The position numbers were made by a program, and so were the translations under genes. A stretch of 64,000 bases of DNA from Chryseobacterium gleum (lineage in GTDB: Bacteria > Bacteroidota > Bacteroidia > Flavobacteriales > BACL11): positions 1-64,000 of the forward strand of contig CAMBDW010000003.1 in assembly GCA_945865535.1 (NCBI GenBank). Reading direction: 5' to 3'. How positions within the stretch are numbered: the stretch's first letter is position 1; each line of letters opens with the position of its first letter. Shown here in pieces: positions 1 through 7,808 of the stretch. The notes under the pieces are model-generated. The model saw only the letters and a list, made by a program, of their open reading frames with translations, searched no databases and was not told where the DNA came from.

Positions 1-57
1 GGTTAGAGCATCTGACTGTTAATCAGAGGGTCCTAGGTTCGAGTCCTAGAGGGGGAG
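1..57 (+). tRNA. tRNA-Asn (GTT), 5' end outside the window
   Basis: The visible part runs from the D-arm to the discriminator base. The anticodon stem-loop is TCTGA-CTGTTAA-TCAGA, giving anticodon GTT (Asn). The T-arm is CTAGG-TTCGAGT-CCTAG, and the 3' acceptor strand is AGGGGGA (50-56) with discriminator G57. CCA is not encoded. About 17 nt of the 5' end lie upstream of the window. A Rho-independent terminator follows directly, and the last acceptor bases plus that terminator are duplicated near 2116. Confidence 0.93.
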
Positions 58-192
58 CAGATTAAAAGCCTTTACAGAAATGTAAGGGCTTTTTTGTTTA
101 TACATTACAATCTAGCTTTGAGGTTCAGTTAAATACTTTCTTTTTAGAACTACAAGAGCTGAAAATAAGCACGCTTAACAAAAAGAAAATGA
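52..192 (+). repeat. Segmental duplication, copy 1 (internally deleted)
   Basis: Two blocks match copy 2 without gaps. Bases 52-99 match 2116-2163 (43 of 48 identical by my count): the last bases of tRNA-Asn plus the terminator. Bases 107-192 match 2313-2398 (76 of 86 identical): the 5' half of a lipoprotein gene. Copy 1 lacks the equivalent of 2164-2312 (149 nt), which is the 3' half of that gene. The register continues to a TAnnTTTG box at 234-241, the equivalent of the rnr promoter box at 2440-2447, although the 41 nt in between are only weakly alike. Confidence 0.85.
64..95 (+). terminator. Rho-independent terminator of tRNA-Asn
   Basis: Stem AAAAGCCTTTACA (64-76), GAAA tetraloop, TGTAAGGGC and a T6 run to 95. 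The stem pairs fully with one wobble. It sits 6 nt after the tRNA and has a near-identical copy at 2128-2159. Confidence 0.88.
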
Positions 193-213
193 AAAGACAA
201 AGTACTGACCATC
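107..213 (-). pseudogene. Decayed N-terminal fragment of the small lipoprotein gene
   Basis: Read on the minus strand, this stretch still encodes the lipoprotein signal core of the intact gene at 2184-2423: LLSVLIFSSC followed by SSKKKVFN. The frame then hits TGA at 125-127. The position equivalent to the intact gene's start codon no longer holds an ATG; the nearby ATG is in another frame. The 3' half of the gene is missing. With start lost, a stop gained and the end deleted, this is a pseudogene. The lipobox region is the best-conserved part. Confidence 0.75.
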
Positions 214-233
214 TAAAGTGAAAAAAATAATAA

Positions 234-241
234 TACTTTTG
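234..241 (+). promoter_or_regulatory. Possible -7 box (TACTTTTG) upstream of the methyltransferase gene
   Basis: It matches TAnnTTTG and sits in exact register with the rnr box at 2440-2447 relative to the duplicated blocks. I see no TTG at a 17-23 nt spacing. If used, the leader before the ATG at 332 would be about 85 nt. Confidence 0.3.
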
Positions 242-331
242 TTAAATGGAAGCGGAGTCTGGACCCACTCTAAAAAAGGGGCACATCAAAAAAAGCCTTG
301 TGATTAGGGCAATATAAAATTAAGCTATCAG

Positions 332-1264
332 ATGAACCATTCAAATGCTATCAATTGCCCGATTTGTAAAAAAGGAAGTTCTTATTATATTTCTACAAAA
401 GCATTAATGCATAAGCCAAATGATGAGCTTTATATTTTTAATATTTGTAATAATTGCGATGCAGTATTTTTAACTAATCCAGTAACCCCTGAAAGATTAG
501 AGCATTACTACACTGAAAATTATTTGCCCTATAAAGGTCCTTCAGCCTGGGGAAGGTATAGTTCATTTGTAGTTAGGAGTCAGAAAAAATTAGATTTAAG
601 CCGTGTTTGTTTTGTAAAAAAGTATCTAAACAAAACCAACTCTACTCTTACTGTTTTAGATGTAGGGTGTGGTAATCCGAGCTTTTTAGATTTTTTGGAA
701 CAAAACTCAAAAGCAAATTGTATTGGAATTGATTTTTCAGATTCGGGATGGAAAGGTAAAAGCTATACTAACATTGAACTTAAAAAAGTTTCGATTGAAG
801 ATTTTAATACAAATATACAATTTGATGTAATTACGCTATGGCATTATTTAGAGCACGATTACAACCCGGAGCAAACTATTGAAAAGCTCTATAACTGTCT
901 GAAAAAAGGAGGAAAACTAATTATTGAAGTGCCCGATTATAAAAGTATTAGTGCAAAAATTCAAAAATCATATCGGCAAGGGTGGCATAGTCCGAGACAC
1001 ATTTCATTATTAACTAAAAAAAGTTTTGCTGTTTTATTTCAAAAAGATAAATGGAAAATTACAAAGCATTTACGATATGGAACCCTTGATGCATTCACCC
1101 TTTGGTGGCTTGGCAAAATGGAAAAAAGGGGGATTGATTGGTCGGGGAATATGTCTGCTAATTTTTGGATGCTTGTGCTTTTAAAAGCGCTTACAGCTCC
1201 TATTTTTGTATTTGAAAAAATATTTCCTATGGGCATACAAATAGTGGTAGTTGAAAAAAAATAA
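332..1264 (+). CDS. Class I SAM-dependent methyltransferase with N-terminal zinc-ribbon-like motif
   Basis: 310 residues. The N-terminus carries two CxxC pairs (CPIC at about 9-12, CNNC at about 39-42), as in zinc-ribbon methyltransferases of the Methyltransf_23 type. The Rossmann motif I is VLDVGCGNPSFLDFL (about 108-122). A later LWHYLEH motif and KKGGKLIIEVPD (post-motif strand) fit the same fold. The substrate is unknown; relatives act on lipids, quinone-like compounds or sugars. It has the same architecture as the methyltransferase at 57359-58246, so the two are paralogues in this genome. It lies 44 bp upstream of the crtA-like gene in the same direction and inside the region bracketed by the tRNA-Asn duplication. 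Tailoring of a carotenoid or other lipid is an inference from that context. Confidence 0.85.
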   Translation: MNHSNAINCPICKKGSSYYISTKALMHKPNDELYIFNICNNCDAVFLTNPVTPERLEHYYTENYLPYKGPSAWGRYSSFVVRSQKKLDLSRVCFVKKYLNKTNSTLTVLDVGCGNPSFLDFLEQNSKANCIGIDFSDSGWKGKSYTNIELKKVSIEDFNTNIQFDVITLWHYLEHDYNPEQTIEKLYNCLKKGGKLIIEVPDYKSISAKIQKSYRQGWHSPRHISLLTKKSFAVLFQKDKWKITKHLRYGTLDAFTLWWLGKMEKRGIDWSGNMSANFWMLVLLKALTAPIFVFEKIFPMGIQIVVVEKK

Positions 1265-1308
1265 TCCAACTTAAAATAATACATCCATTCAAAATATAAT
1301 ACAAACTC

Positions 1309-2016
1309 ATGAATCAAATAACTACTTGTTCTTTTTTTAAATTGGAATCTTTTTCCCATAAATTTTGGGCATTTTCACAGATGCAATTAGGACATGCTCA
1401 TCTGAAAAATATTGCAGGATTAGTGTTTTACAAACTACTGGGATCGGGTGCTGAAAATGGTTTTAGTTCAAAACCAAACTTTGGTGCCTATGCATTATTA
1501 TGTATTTGGGAATCAGAAACAGATGCAACTACTTTTTTTGAAAAAAATTCATTTTTTAACAACTATAAGTCTAGAAGCTCTGAGTCATTCACTGTTTTTG
1601 CACATGCGGCAGAAGCTCATGGAAAATGGGACGGAAAGCAACCTTTTGTTTCAAATGCTACTTTGGATTTAAATAAGCCCGTAATGGTTTTAACTAGGGC
1701 TAGGATTCGGTTTTCAAAATTGATTTCTTTTTGGAGAAAAGTAGGTCAAGTAAGTAAGAGTTTAGAAAATTATGATGGCTTAGCCCTGTCCATTGGTGTT
1801 GGGGAATGGCCTTTAATCCAACAAGCTACTGTTAGTATATGGAAAACACAAGCCGAAATGCTTGATTATGCCTATAAAAATGAAAAGCATAAAGAAGTTG
1901 TTCGTCTTACCAGAAAACTCAATTGGTATAAAGAAGAACTATTTGTAAGATTTATTCCTTATAAATTTTTAGGCAAGTGGAATGGTAAAAATATTGAGCG
2001 CTTTTTAGAAGTTTAA
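1309..2016 (+). CDS. crtA: CrtA-like (spheroidene monooxygenase family) carotenoid oxygenase
   Basis: 235 residues, the usual length of the family. Features I associate with CrtA: an N-terminal FW-AFSQMQLG segment (about 19-28), KLLGSGAENGF then PNFGAYALLCIWES, a central PVMVLTRARIRFSKLISFW segment, IGVGEWPLIQQATVSIWKT, and a C-terminal WYKEELFVRFIPY. Known CrtA proteins are oxygen-dependent ketolases that introduce a C2 keto group into acyclic carotenoids such as spheroidene; in other bacteria the substrate differs. The gene follows the methyltransferase by 44 bp and probably shares its transcript. No other carotenoid gene is in the window, although dxs and dxr supply precursors. The family call is fairly firm, the substrate unknown. 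Confidence 0.72.
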   Translation: MNQITTCSFFKLESFSHKFWAFSQMQLGHAHLKNIAGLVFYKLLGSGAENGFSSKPNFGAYALLCIWESETDATTFFEKNSFFNNYKSRSSESFTVFAHAAEAHGKWDGKQPFVSNATLDLNKPVMVLTRARIRFSKLISFWRKVGQVSKSLENYDGLALSIGVGEWPLIQQATVSIWKTQAEMLDYAYKNEKHKEVVRLTRKLNWYKEELFVRFIPYKFLGKWNGKNIERFLEV

Positions 2017-2115
2017 AACTCTTTTTCAAATCTTTTTATTTATTTAATCTCTGGATTTAAAAAACAGCCGCCGCTTTGCTAACTATTTTTTTATCTTAAA
2101 TCTGATTTTGGAATT

Positions 2116-2398
2116 GGGGAGCAAAATAAAAGCCCTTACAGAAATGTAGCGGCTTTTTTGTTTTCCATTATTAACCAACTAAATTAGTCTTTCTGTTTAA
2201 ACAGCCTGCTTTTCCCTTTTTTTGATGTTCCTCCAACTTTATTTCCGTCCTTGTACAACACCAATCTCCATTTTGTTGATTTCTTTGGTTTGCCCGATTC
2301 ATCATAATCGGCACAATCTAGAGTTGAGGTTCCGTTAAATACTTTCTTTTTTGACCAACAAGAGCTGAAAATAACCACACTTAACAATAAGATAATGA
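2116..2398 (+). repeat. Segmental duplication, copy 2 (with intact lipoprotein gene)
   Basis: It contains GGGGAGCA (identical to the last acceptor bases of tRNA-Asn plus two), the terminator, and the complete small lipoprotein gene on the minus strand. No recognisable tRNA body precedes it (2050-2115). See copy 1 at 52-192 for the alignment. The two copies bracket about 2 kb carrying the methyltransferase and crtA-like genes. Confidence 0.85.
2128..2159. terminator. Bidirectional terminator between crtA-like gene and lipoprotein gene
   Basis: Stem AAAAGCCCTTACA, GAAA loop, TGTAGCGGC then T6, with one mismatch and one wobble. The A-run on the left and T-run on the right allow it to serve both convergent genes. 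It is the second copy of the tRNA-Asn terminator. Confidence 0.72.
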
Positions 2399-2423
2399 TA
2401 TGTTTGGTTTTTAAAAGTTTCAT
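2184..2423 (-). CDS. Small hypothetical lipoprotein
   Basis: 79 residues. A type II signal peptide with lipobox IFSSC puts the lipid-modified Cys at 22. The mature part is about 57 residues, Lys-rich at both ends (SKKKVF; SKKGKSRLFKQKD), with a WRLVLYKDGNKVGG stretch that looks like a beta-hairpin. I do not recognise a family. It is convergent with the crtA-like gene and divergent from rnr (start codons 35 bp apart). A broken copy lies at 107-213. Probably exported and membrane anchored; role unknown. Confidence 0.7.
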   Translation of the reverse strand: MKLLKTKHIIILLLSVVIFSSCWSKKKVFNGTSTLDCADYDESGKPKKSTKWRLVLYKDGNKVGGTSKKGKSRLFKQKD

Positions 2424-2439
2424 CAGGTAAAAATAGCAT

Positions 2440-2447
2440 TATTTTTG
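2440..2447 (+). promoter_or_regulatory. -7 box (TATTTTTG) of rnr
   Basis: Matches TAnnTTTG and ends 11 nt before the rnr ATG. No good TTG lies at the usual spacing. The implied 5' leader is only a few nucleotides. Confidence 0.5.
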
Positions 2448-2458
2448 CCCAACACTAT

Positions 2459-4591
2459 ATGAAAAAAAAGAAACAATCAAAAAATAGTAGAAATCAAGCA
2501 GGCTCAAATTCAAAATTATTTGAGTTGGTCCTCTCTGTTTTTAGAGAAAGTCCTGCTAAAAAACTGAACTACAAACAGCTCTGTAAAATTCTCAAAATTA
2601 AAGAAATGGGAGTTAAAATTCAGATGATTGAGGTGATGCAAGAAATGGAGCAATCAAAAATCTTAGAGCAATTTCAAAAAGGGTCGTACCTCCTGGTTGA
2701 AAAAATAAATAAAATTATTACCAAAATAAAAAATACCAATAATGGTGGGGCTTATGCCGAAATTGATTCAGAAAATGAAGTTTTTATCCCCAAAGAATAC
2801 AGTCAGTTTGTTTTAGCTGGAGATGAGGTAGAGGTTTTGCTTTTCCCAAAAAGAAAAGGCAAGCAAGAGGGAGAAATTGTAAGGGTTATTAAAAGAAAAA
2901 AAGAAGAATTTGTTGGTGTTATTGATAACTTTTCGTCTAACTATTTTTTAATTGCTGATGACAGGCGGGTATTTTTTGATGTTTTTTTGCCTCCTAAATC
3001 TATAAAGAGTGATTTTTTGAATAAAAAAGTACTGGTAAAAGTTGAGGGTTGGGACAGTAAGTATAAAAATCCTATTGGCAAGGTTATTAAAATTATCGGA
3101 GAGGTTGATGACCATAATACCGAAATAAATTCCATTCTTTTGGATTATGGATTTGCCCCTAAATTCCCCAAAAAAGTGGAAGAGGCCGCTAATAAAATAG
3201 AAACTGCTATTTCTAAAAAAGATCTCGAAAAAAGAATAGATATTAGAAAAACAACAACTTTTACTATTGACCCAAAAGATGCGAAAGACTTTGATGATGC
3301 CCTTTCTGTAAAAAAATTACACAGTGGAAATTGGGAAATCGGGGTCCATATTGCGGATGTATCTCATTATGTGGTTGAGGGCGGTATTATTGATAAGGAG
3401 GCTATTGAAAGAGCTACATCCGTTTATTTAGTAGATAGGGTAATTCCTATGCTTCCTGAAGTTCTTTCTAATGATCTTTGCTCTTTAAAACCAAATGTTG
3501 ACCGTTTGGCTTATTCTGTATTGTTTGAAATGGATGAGGAGGCTAATTTATTAGATTATAAAATCGCTAAAACAGTAATTCATTCTGATGTGAGGTTTAA
3601 CTACCAAAGCGCACAAGATATAATTGATACTAAAAAAGGAGAATTAGCAAGTGAGCTTCTTTTACTTGATAAATTATCGAAAATATTAAGGAAAAAGAGA
3701 GAACAAAACGGATCCATTAATTTCGAAAGCTCTGAAGTTAAATTCATTTTAGATAAAGAAAATAACCCTATTGATGTTTTTTTTAAAGAGCCCTTAGCCA
3801 CTAATCATTTAATTGAAGAGTTTATGCTTTTAGCAAATAAGACTGTGGCAAAGCATATTGGATTTTCAAAAAAAGATGCTAAACCTTTTGTTTATAGGGT
3901 TCATGACTTGCCTGATAACGATCGGATTGTGTCACTTAATAGTTTGGTGAAAAAATTTGGATATGCTATTGACAATCAAAACCCGAATAGCCTTTCAAAA
4001 TCATTAAATGCTTTGCTTAAAAATGTAAAGGGAAAAGCTGAGCAACAACTGGTAGAAACGCTAACTGTTCGCTCTATGGCAAAAGCAGTTTATACAACAC
4101 ATAATATTGGCCATTATGGGTTGGCTTTTGATTTCTATTCTCATTTTACTTCTCCTATTAGGAGATATCCCGATTTGATTGTTCACCGCTTACTAGAAAA
4201 ATACCTTAGTGGTGAAAAGTCGGCAGATAAAATAGAGCTGGAAAAAATATGTAAGCATTGCTCCGAAATGGAAAAAATAGCATCTCAAGCAGAAAGAGAT
4301 TCAATTAAGTACATGCAAATAAAATTTCTTAAAGATAAAATTGGAAAAATTTTTGAAGGAGTTATTTCTGGGGTAACCGAGTGGGGTTTATATGTGGAAC
4401 TTATAGCAAATAAATGTGAAGGCTTGGTAAAAGTTAGTAGTATAAAAGACGATCATTATATTTATGATGAAAAAAAATATACCCTAATTGGATACCGAAC
4501 AAAAGTCAGTTACCAACTAGGACAAAAAGTTAAAATTAAAATTCAAAGAGCTGACTTAGATAGAAAGCAAATGGATTTTATTTTGGTTTAA
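2459..4591 (+). CDS. rnr: Ribonuclease R
   Basis: 710 residues, typical for bacterial RNase R. It is a processive 3'-to-5' exoribonuclease that degrades structured RNA, including rRNA and mRNA hairpins. Visible parts in order: a Lys-rich N-terminus, a winged-helix-like segment (about 20-80), cold-shock/OB domains (about 85-230), the RNB catalytic domain with DPKDAKDFDDALSV (about 272-285; Asp residues that bind Mg2+) and HIADVSHYV, the signature HFTSPIRRYPDLIVHR (about 562-577), and a C-terminal S1 domain (about 628-708). The ATG is 11 nt after a TAnnTTTG box. The stop codon abuts the stop codon of the convergent T9SS gene with no gap. Confidence 0.95.
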   Translation: MKKKKQSKNSRNQAGSNSKLFELVLSVFRESPAKKLNYKQLCKILKIKEMGVKIQMIEVMQEMEQSKILEQFQKGSYLLVEKINKIITKIKNTNNGGAYAEIDSENEVFIPKEYSQFVLAGDEVEVLLFPKRKGKQEGEIVRVIKRKKEEFVGVIDNFSSNYFLIADDRRVFFDVFLPPKSIKSDFLNKKVLVKVEGWDSKYKNPIGKVIKIIGEVDDHNTEINSILLDYGFAPKFPKKVEEAANKIETAISKKDLEKRIDIRKTTTFTIDPKDAKDFDDALSVKKLHSGNWEIGVHIADVSHYVVEGGIIDKEAIERATSVYLVDRVIPMLPEVLSNDLCSLKPNVDRLAYSVLFEMDEEANLLDYKIAKTVIHSDVRFNYQSAQDIIDTKKGELASELLLLDKLSKILRKKREQNGSINFESSEVKFILDKENNPIDVFFKEPLATNHLIEEFMLLANKTVAKHIGFSKKDAKPFVYRVHDLPDNDRIVSLNSLVKKFGYAIDNQNPNSLSKSLNALLKNVKGKAEQQLVETLTVRSMAKAVYTTHNIGHYGLAFDFYSHFTSPIRRYPDLIVHRLLEKYLSGEKSADKIELEKICKHCSEMEKIASQAERDSIKYMQIKFLKDKIGKIFEGVISGVTEWGLYVELIANKCEGLVKVSSIKDDHYIYDEKKYTLIGYRTKVSYQLGQKVKIKIQRADLDRKQMDFILV

Positions 4592-6796
4592 TTATTCAAT
4601 TATAAGTTTTCTTGTTTCGCTCCAATCTTTGGTTTCAAAATTAATTTGATACATCCCTTTTGATAAAGTTGAAACATTTAAATATTCTTTATCTGAAATG
4701 TTGCTTTCTAAAACCAATCTACCATTAATATCATATATTTTAACAGTGGATTTTTCTATTAAATTTGAAATATAAACATTCTCGGTTGCTGGATTTGGAT
4801 AAATATTTATTCTATCAGGCCCATTTAAATCAATTCCAAAAGTAGAGGTTGCGCAGGCTGTATAACCCTCTGCTATTGCGTCATCAATTGAGGTTGAGGA
4901 GGCATTATCAACTCTGTTGCTATTATCTAATAACATCCCAACTATATGTATTTGTGATTGATCCCAAGAAGGATCTAAAGTAAATTCAAAACATAGGGTT
5001 TCGTAAGAGCCTGCGTAATAAGAGCTGTTTGCTAAGCTTTGTCCCATAAAAGAAGGGGCAATTCCCCTTGCAACATGGCGATAAACCATTTGTGAGGCTG
5101 GAACGTTTGGCGCTTTATTAGCCCAATCTGATCCATCAACATCAATTAAGGGGCCAGATCCACCCCCACTATAAGAGTTTGATTGATTGTATTGAGATGT
5201 GGTTCCGGTAACCGAATCTTCTACTAATACACAGGCAAATTTATAATTTCCACTTACTGGACTTGTAAAATATGCCGTTAGATTAACTTTTAAAATATTC
5301 CCAATTAACTCAGCTCCGTTTTCTATTGTCGCTTTTGGAGCAACAACAATTCGTTGTAAAAAGTCTTGTTTAAACGCGCCTGGATCAATATCTGTTCCTC
5401 TATCAACCAATCCGCTTGGATATCCAGTAATATATGGTGCTATTCCATTGTCATAATCTGGGTGAGTCATAGGATCGCCATTATGAACCGCAATCCCTTG
5501 CCAATAGCCGGCATAGTCATTATCCATCCAGTTTAATGCTACCGCTCCTCTTGGGCACCAACCACACCAAGTTCCTGTGGCCTCTTCTCCAATAACCAAT
5601 TTTCCTTCTGCCGGAACAACCGCGCTTATCTGTATTGTCATATTATCATCTGCTGGCTCGTCATCTTGGCCCAATCCATTTACATTAGACACTGTTGCCG
5701 TTCCAGGATTCGTTCCTCCAATTAAAAGTACTGAGCTAGAAAAGTCAACTTGATACACTCCTAAAGTTGGCATATTAACACCCGTGATGTTCTCTGTTAT
5801 TGTAGTTCCATTATAATTAAAATCAACATCAAAAGAGCTAATATTTGTTAGTCCTAAATTTCTTACTTCTACCGATGGATATCTATCTTGCCCGGCTACG
5901 CCTGTAATTGGCACAACTGAGGATACTTGTGCATTTAAGTTTTCTAAAACTGCTGGGGTATAAGAATAACATACATCATCTACATAAAATTGATGGCCTG
6001 CAATAGGGTATAGATCTAATGAAGCTATCTTATTTACTGTATTTGAAAAAGATCCTTGTGATACTCCATTAATAAATACTTCCCAGTTATTATTGGTTAA
6101 ATCACAAATTAACTCTAATTCAAACCATTGTCCTTGAGGATATGTCGTGGTTAAAAAAACAGTTGCTCCTCCTCCATTTTCAAACGAAACATTTCCAAAA
6201 GCGTCCATCTGTACATCTAAACTCCAAGTTATTCCAGGAGTGTTCTCTGCTTGAAAATTAAAATAGGCTCCTGTTCCGCTATTTACATAAAACATGGATG
6301 AAAATTCAAATACTCCTAATGTAAAAGGTGTCCCTACACCAAAAGGTAAAACAACATCTTGAGCTCCTTGAGTTGCTCCTGAAAATAAATAAAGTGAGTT
6401 TGTTCCACTATAAGACATACTATTAACAACATTGGCATCATCTGCAAAAGGAGCGGATGTTCCACTCATTAATTCTCCCCAAGTGTTCCAATTAGGGGCA
6501 GTTACGGCTATAGGATTGCCATTTTGATAAGAATCAAAATTATCACACACCATTGTTGGTGGAGGTGTAACAGAACAAATTCCTGAAGCAGGAAGAGGTG
6601 TCCATGAAGTTACTCCTCCTGAAACTTGTGCAAAACAATCATTACTATAAATAACACCATTACAGCCACAAACTGGATCATATTGCATAGTGCAAAATGC
6701 TGTTGGATCTATTAATGAACTGTCTACGCAAGAAGTTTGAGCATTTGATGTTCCTAAAAATAAAACTCCTACTAGTATTTTAAATATTTTTTTCAT
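4592..6796 (-). CDS. T9SS cargo protein: Kazal-like motif, Omp28-type thioredoxin-like domain, type A sorting signal
   Basis: 734 residues with a signal peptide (about 1-19, ending SNA). A short Cys-rich Kazal-like motif follows (about 36-60: CTMQYDPVCGCNGVIYSNDC). Residues about 85-280 look like a beta-sandwich (LamG-like), and about 285-395 like a CARDB-type beta domain. Next comes an Omp28-like domain with a thioredoxin-type CGWC (about 410-413) in ATGTWCGWCPRG. The end (about 665-734) is a T9SS type A signal: INIYPNPATENVYI through KLIIE. It is predicted to cross the outer membrane by the T9SS and be surface attached or released. Its start faces a 553-bp AT-rich gap. The function of Omp28-like proteins is not established; disulfide chemistry is possible. 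Confidence 0.85.
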   Translation of the reverse strand: MKKIFKILVGVLFLGTSNAQTSCVDSSLIDPTAFCTMQYDPVCGCNGVIYSNDCFAQVSGGVTSWTPLPASGICSVTPPPTMVCDNFDSYQNGNPIAVTAPNWNTWGELMSGTSAPFADDANVVNSMSYSGTNSLYLFSGATQGAQDVVLPFGVGTPFTLGVFEFSSMFYVNSGTGAYFNFQAENTPGITWSLDVQMDAFGNVSFENGGGATVFLTTTYPQGQWFELELICDLTNNNWEVFINGVSQGSFSNTVNKIASLDLYPIAGHQFYVDDVCYSYTPAVLENLNAQVSSVVPITGVAGQDRYPSVEVRNLGLTNISSFDVDFNYNGTTITENITGVNMPTLGVYQVDFSSSVLLIGGTNPGTATVSNVNGLGQDDEPADDNMTIQISAVVPAEGKLVIGEEATGTWCGWCPRGAVALNWMDNDYAGYWQGIAVHNGDPMTHPDYDNGIAPYITGYPSGLVDRGTDIDPGAFKQDFLQRIVVAPKATIENGAELIGNILKVNLTAYFTSPVSGNYKFACVLVEDSVTGTTSQYNQSNSYSGGGSGPLIDVDGSDWANKAPNVPASQMVYRHVARGIAPSFMGQSLANSSYYAGSYETLCFEFTLDPSWDQSQIHIVGMLLDNSNRVDNASSTSIDDAIAEGYTACATSTFGIDLNGPDRINIYPNPATENVYISNLIEKSTVKIYDINGRLVLESNISDKEYLNVSTLSKGMYQINFETKDWSETRKLIIE

Positions 6797-7349
6797 AATT
6801 TTAAGTTTTAAATAAAGGTTAAAAATAAATAAAAATTTTTAATTAAATATTTTAATTAACTATAAAGTATATAAAATATAATTATTGTTAATTTTTAAAC
6901 TTTAAAAAAATAATTAATATATATAAGTGTTAACTTGGTTTATAAATAAAAAGAGAATTATTAGTTTATATTAAATATTAAAATTAATTAACATTATTTT
7001 GATTTAATAGTTTATTAGTTATTTTTAATTATCAGTCACTTATAATATATGTTAACCAAAAATAATAATTGTTTATAAGCTAAATTAACAACTTTTGTTT
7101 AATAAATAGTATTATTTTTACAAGCAATAAAAGTTAATAAAGACACTTAAAAATAAAATATAAAAAACAATAAAAATATTTGACTTAAAATTTTGTTGTG
7201 GGCTTAGTTTTTAAAAATAAAAACAATAGGGTAGTTGTTGTTTTTTGTTAACTATTTATAAACAAAAATAAAAAGATATTTATTAATAACTTAATAGAAA
7301 CAACTAGAGTAAAAAATACAACTACTAACACACTGTTAAAATAAAAAAA
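6797..7349. other. Very AT-rich intergenic gap between divergent genes
   Basis: 553 bp with no open frame of note. By my count 65 of 480 bases from 6841 to 7320 are G or C (about 14%), far below the flanking genes. It holds long A and T runs and several TTAAC/GTTAA words. I found no tRNA, no convincing hairpin terminator, no clear TAnnTTTG box near either start codon and no cluster of DnaA boxes. It must contain the promoters of the T9SS cargo gene and rpiB. Confidence 0.6.
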
Positions 7350-7781
7350 ATGAAAATAGGTCTAGCGTGCGATCATGCAGGATTTGAATTCAAAGAACAA
7401 TTAAAAAATTATTTATCTAGTAAAGGTAATGAAATAAATGATTATGGCTGTTATTCTTTAGAGAGTGTTGATTATCCATATTTTGCACATAGATTAGCCG
7501 AAAGTATTGAAAAAGGAGAAAATAAATTGGGAATTCAATTTTGTGGAACCGGTAATGGAATTAATATGAGCGCCAATAAACACCAGGGTATTAGAGCGGC
7601 ACTTTGTTGGAATACTCATATTGCTGAGCAGGCTAGATTACATAATAACGCCAACATACTTACTATGCCATCAAGACATTTAAATTGGGATGAGGTAGAA
7701 AAAATTGTAGACACTTTTTTAAGTACCAATTTTGAAGGAGGAAGGCATGAAGCTAGAGTAAATAAAATTAAAATAATCTAA
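7350..7781 (+). CDS. rpiB: Ribose-5-phosphate isomerase B
   Basis: 143 residues, full length for the RpiB/LacAB family. It interconverts ribose 5-phosphate and ribulose 5-phosphate in the pentose phosphate pathway. The N-terminus has IGLACDHAGFE (substrate-binding Asp-His pair), then VDYPYFA, FCGTGNGINMSANK with the catalytic Cys in the position of the E. coli enzyme's Cys66, and RAALCWNTHIAEQARLHNNANIL, the usual C-terminal signature. It is cytoplasmic. The next gene starts 27 bp downstream in the same direction but has its own TAnnTTTG box, so it may be transcribed separately. Confidence 0.95.
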   Translation: MKIGLACDHAGFEFKEQLKNYLSSKGNEINDYGCYSLESVDYPYFAHRLAESIEKGENKLGIQFCGTGNGINMSANKHQGIRAALCWNTHIAEQARLHNNANILTMPSRHLNWDEVEKIVDTFLSTNFEGGRHEARVNKIKII

Positions 7782-7796
7782 CCTCACAAAAACTTA

Positions 7797-7804
7797 TAGT
7801 TTTG
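7797..7804 (+). promoter_or_regulatory. -7 box (TAGTTTTG) of the M28 peptidase gene
   Basis: The G of the box is 4 nt before the ATG at 7809. By comparison with the tRNA-Arg promoter (57074-57102) this implies a leaderless transcript. No TTG at the expected spacing. Confidence 0.45.
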
Positions 7805-7808
7805 TAAA

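Noticed and set aside
246-291. A GC-richer stretch with CCCCTTTTTTAGAGTGGGTC on the minus strand, like the end of an insertion sequence.
   Set aside because: No second inverted copy is found near the other edge of the cassette and no transposase remains, so I cannot support an IS end.
1039-1359. A 106-codon minus-strand frame across the methyltransferase gene end.
   Set aside because: Opposite a well-supported gene and without family features.
2050-2115. Search for a tRNA-Asn remnant before the second terminator copy.
   Set aside because: Only GGGGAGCA at 2116 matches; the anticodon and T-arms are not recognisable.
6797-7349. Candidate replication origin because of extreme AT content.
   Set aside because: No cluster of DnaA boxes and no dnaA or related gene nearby.
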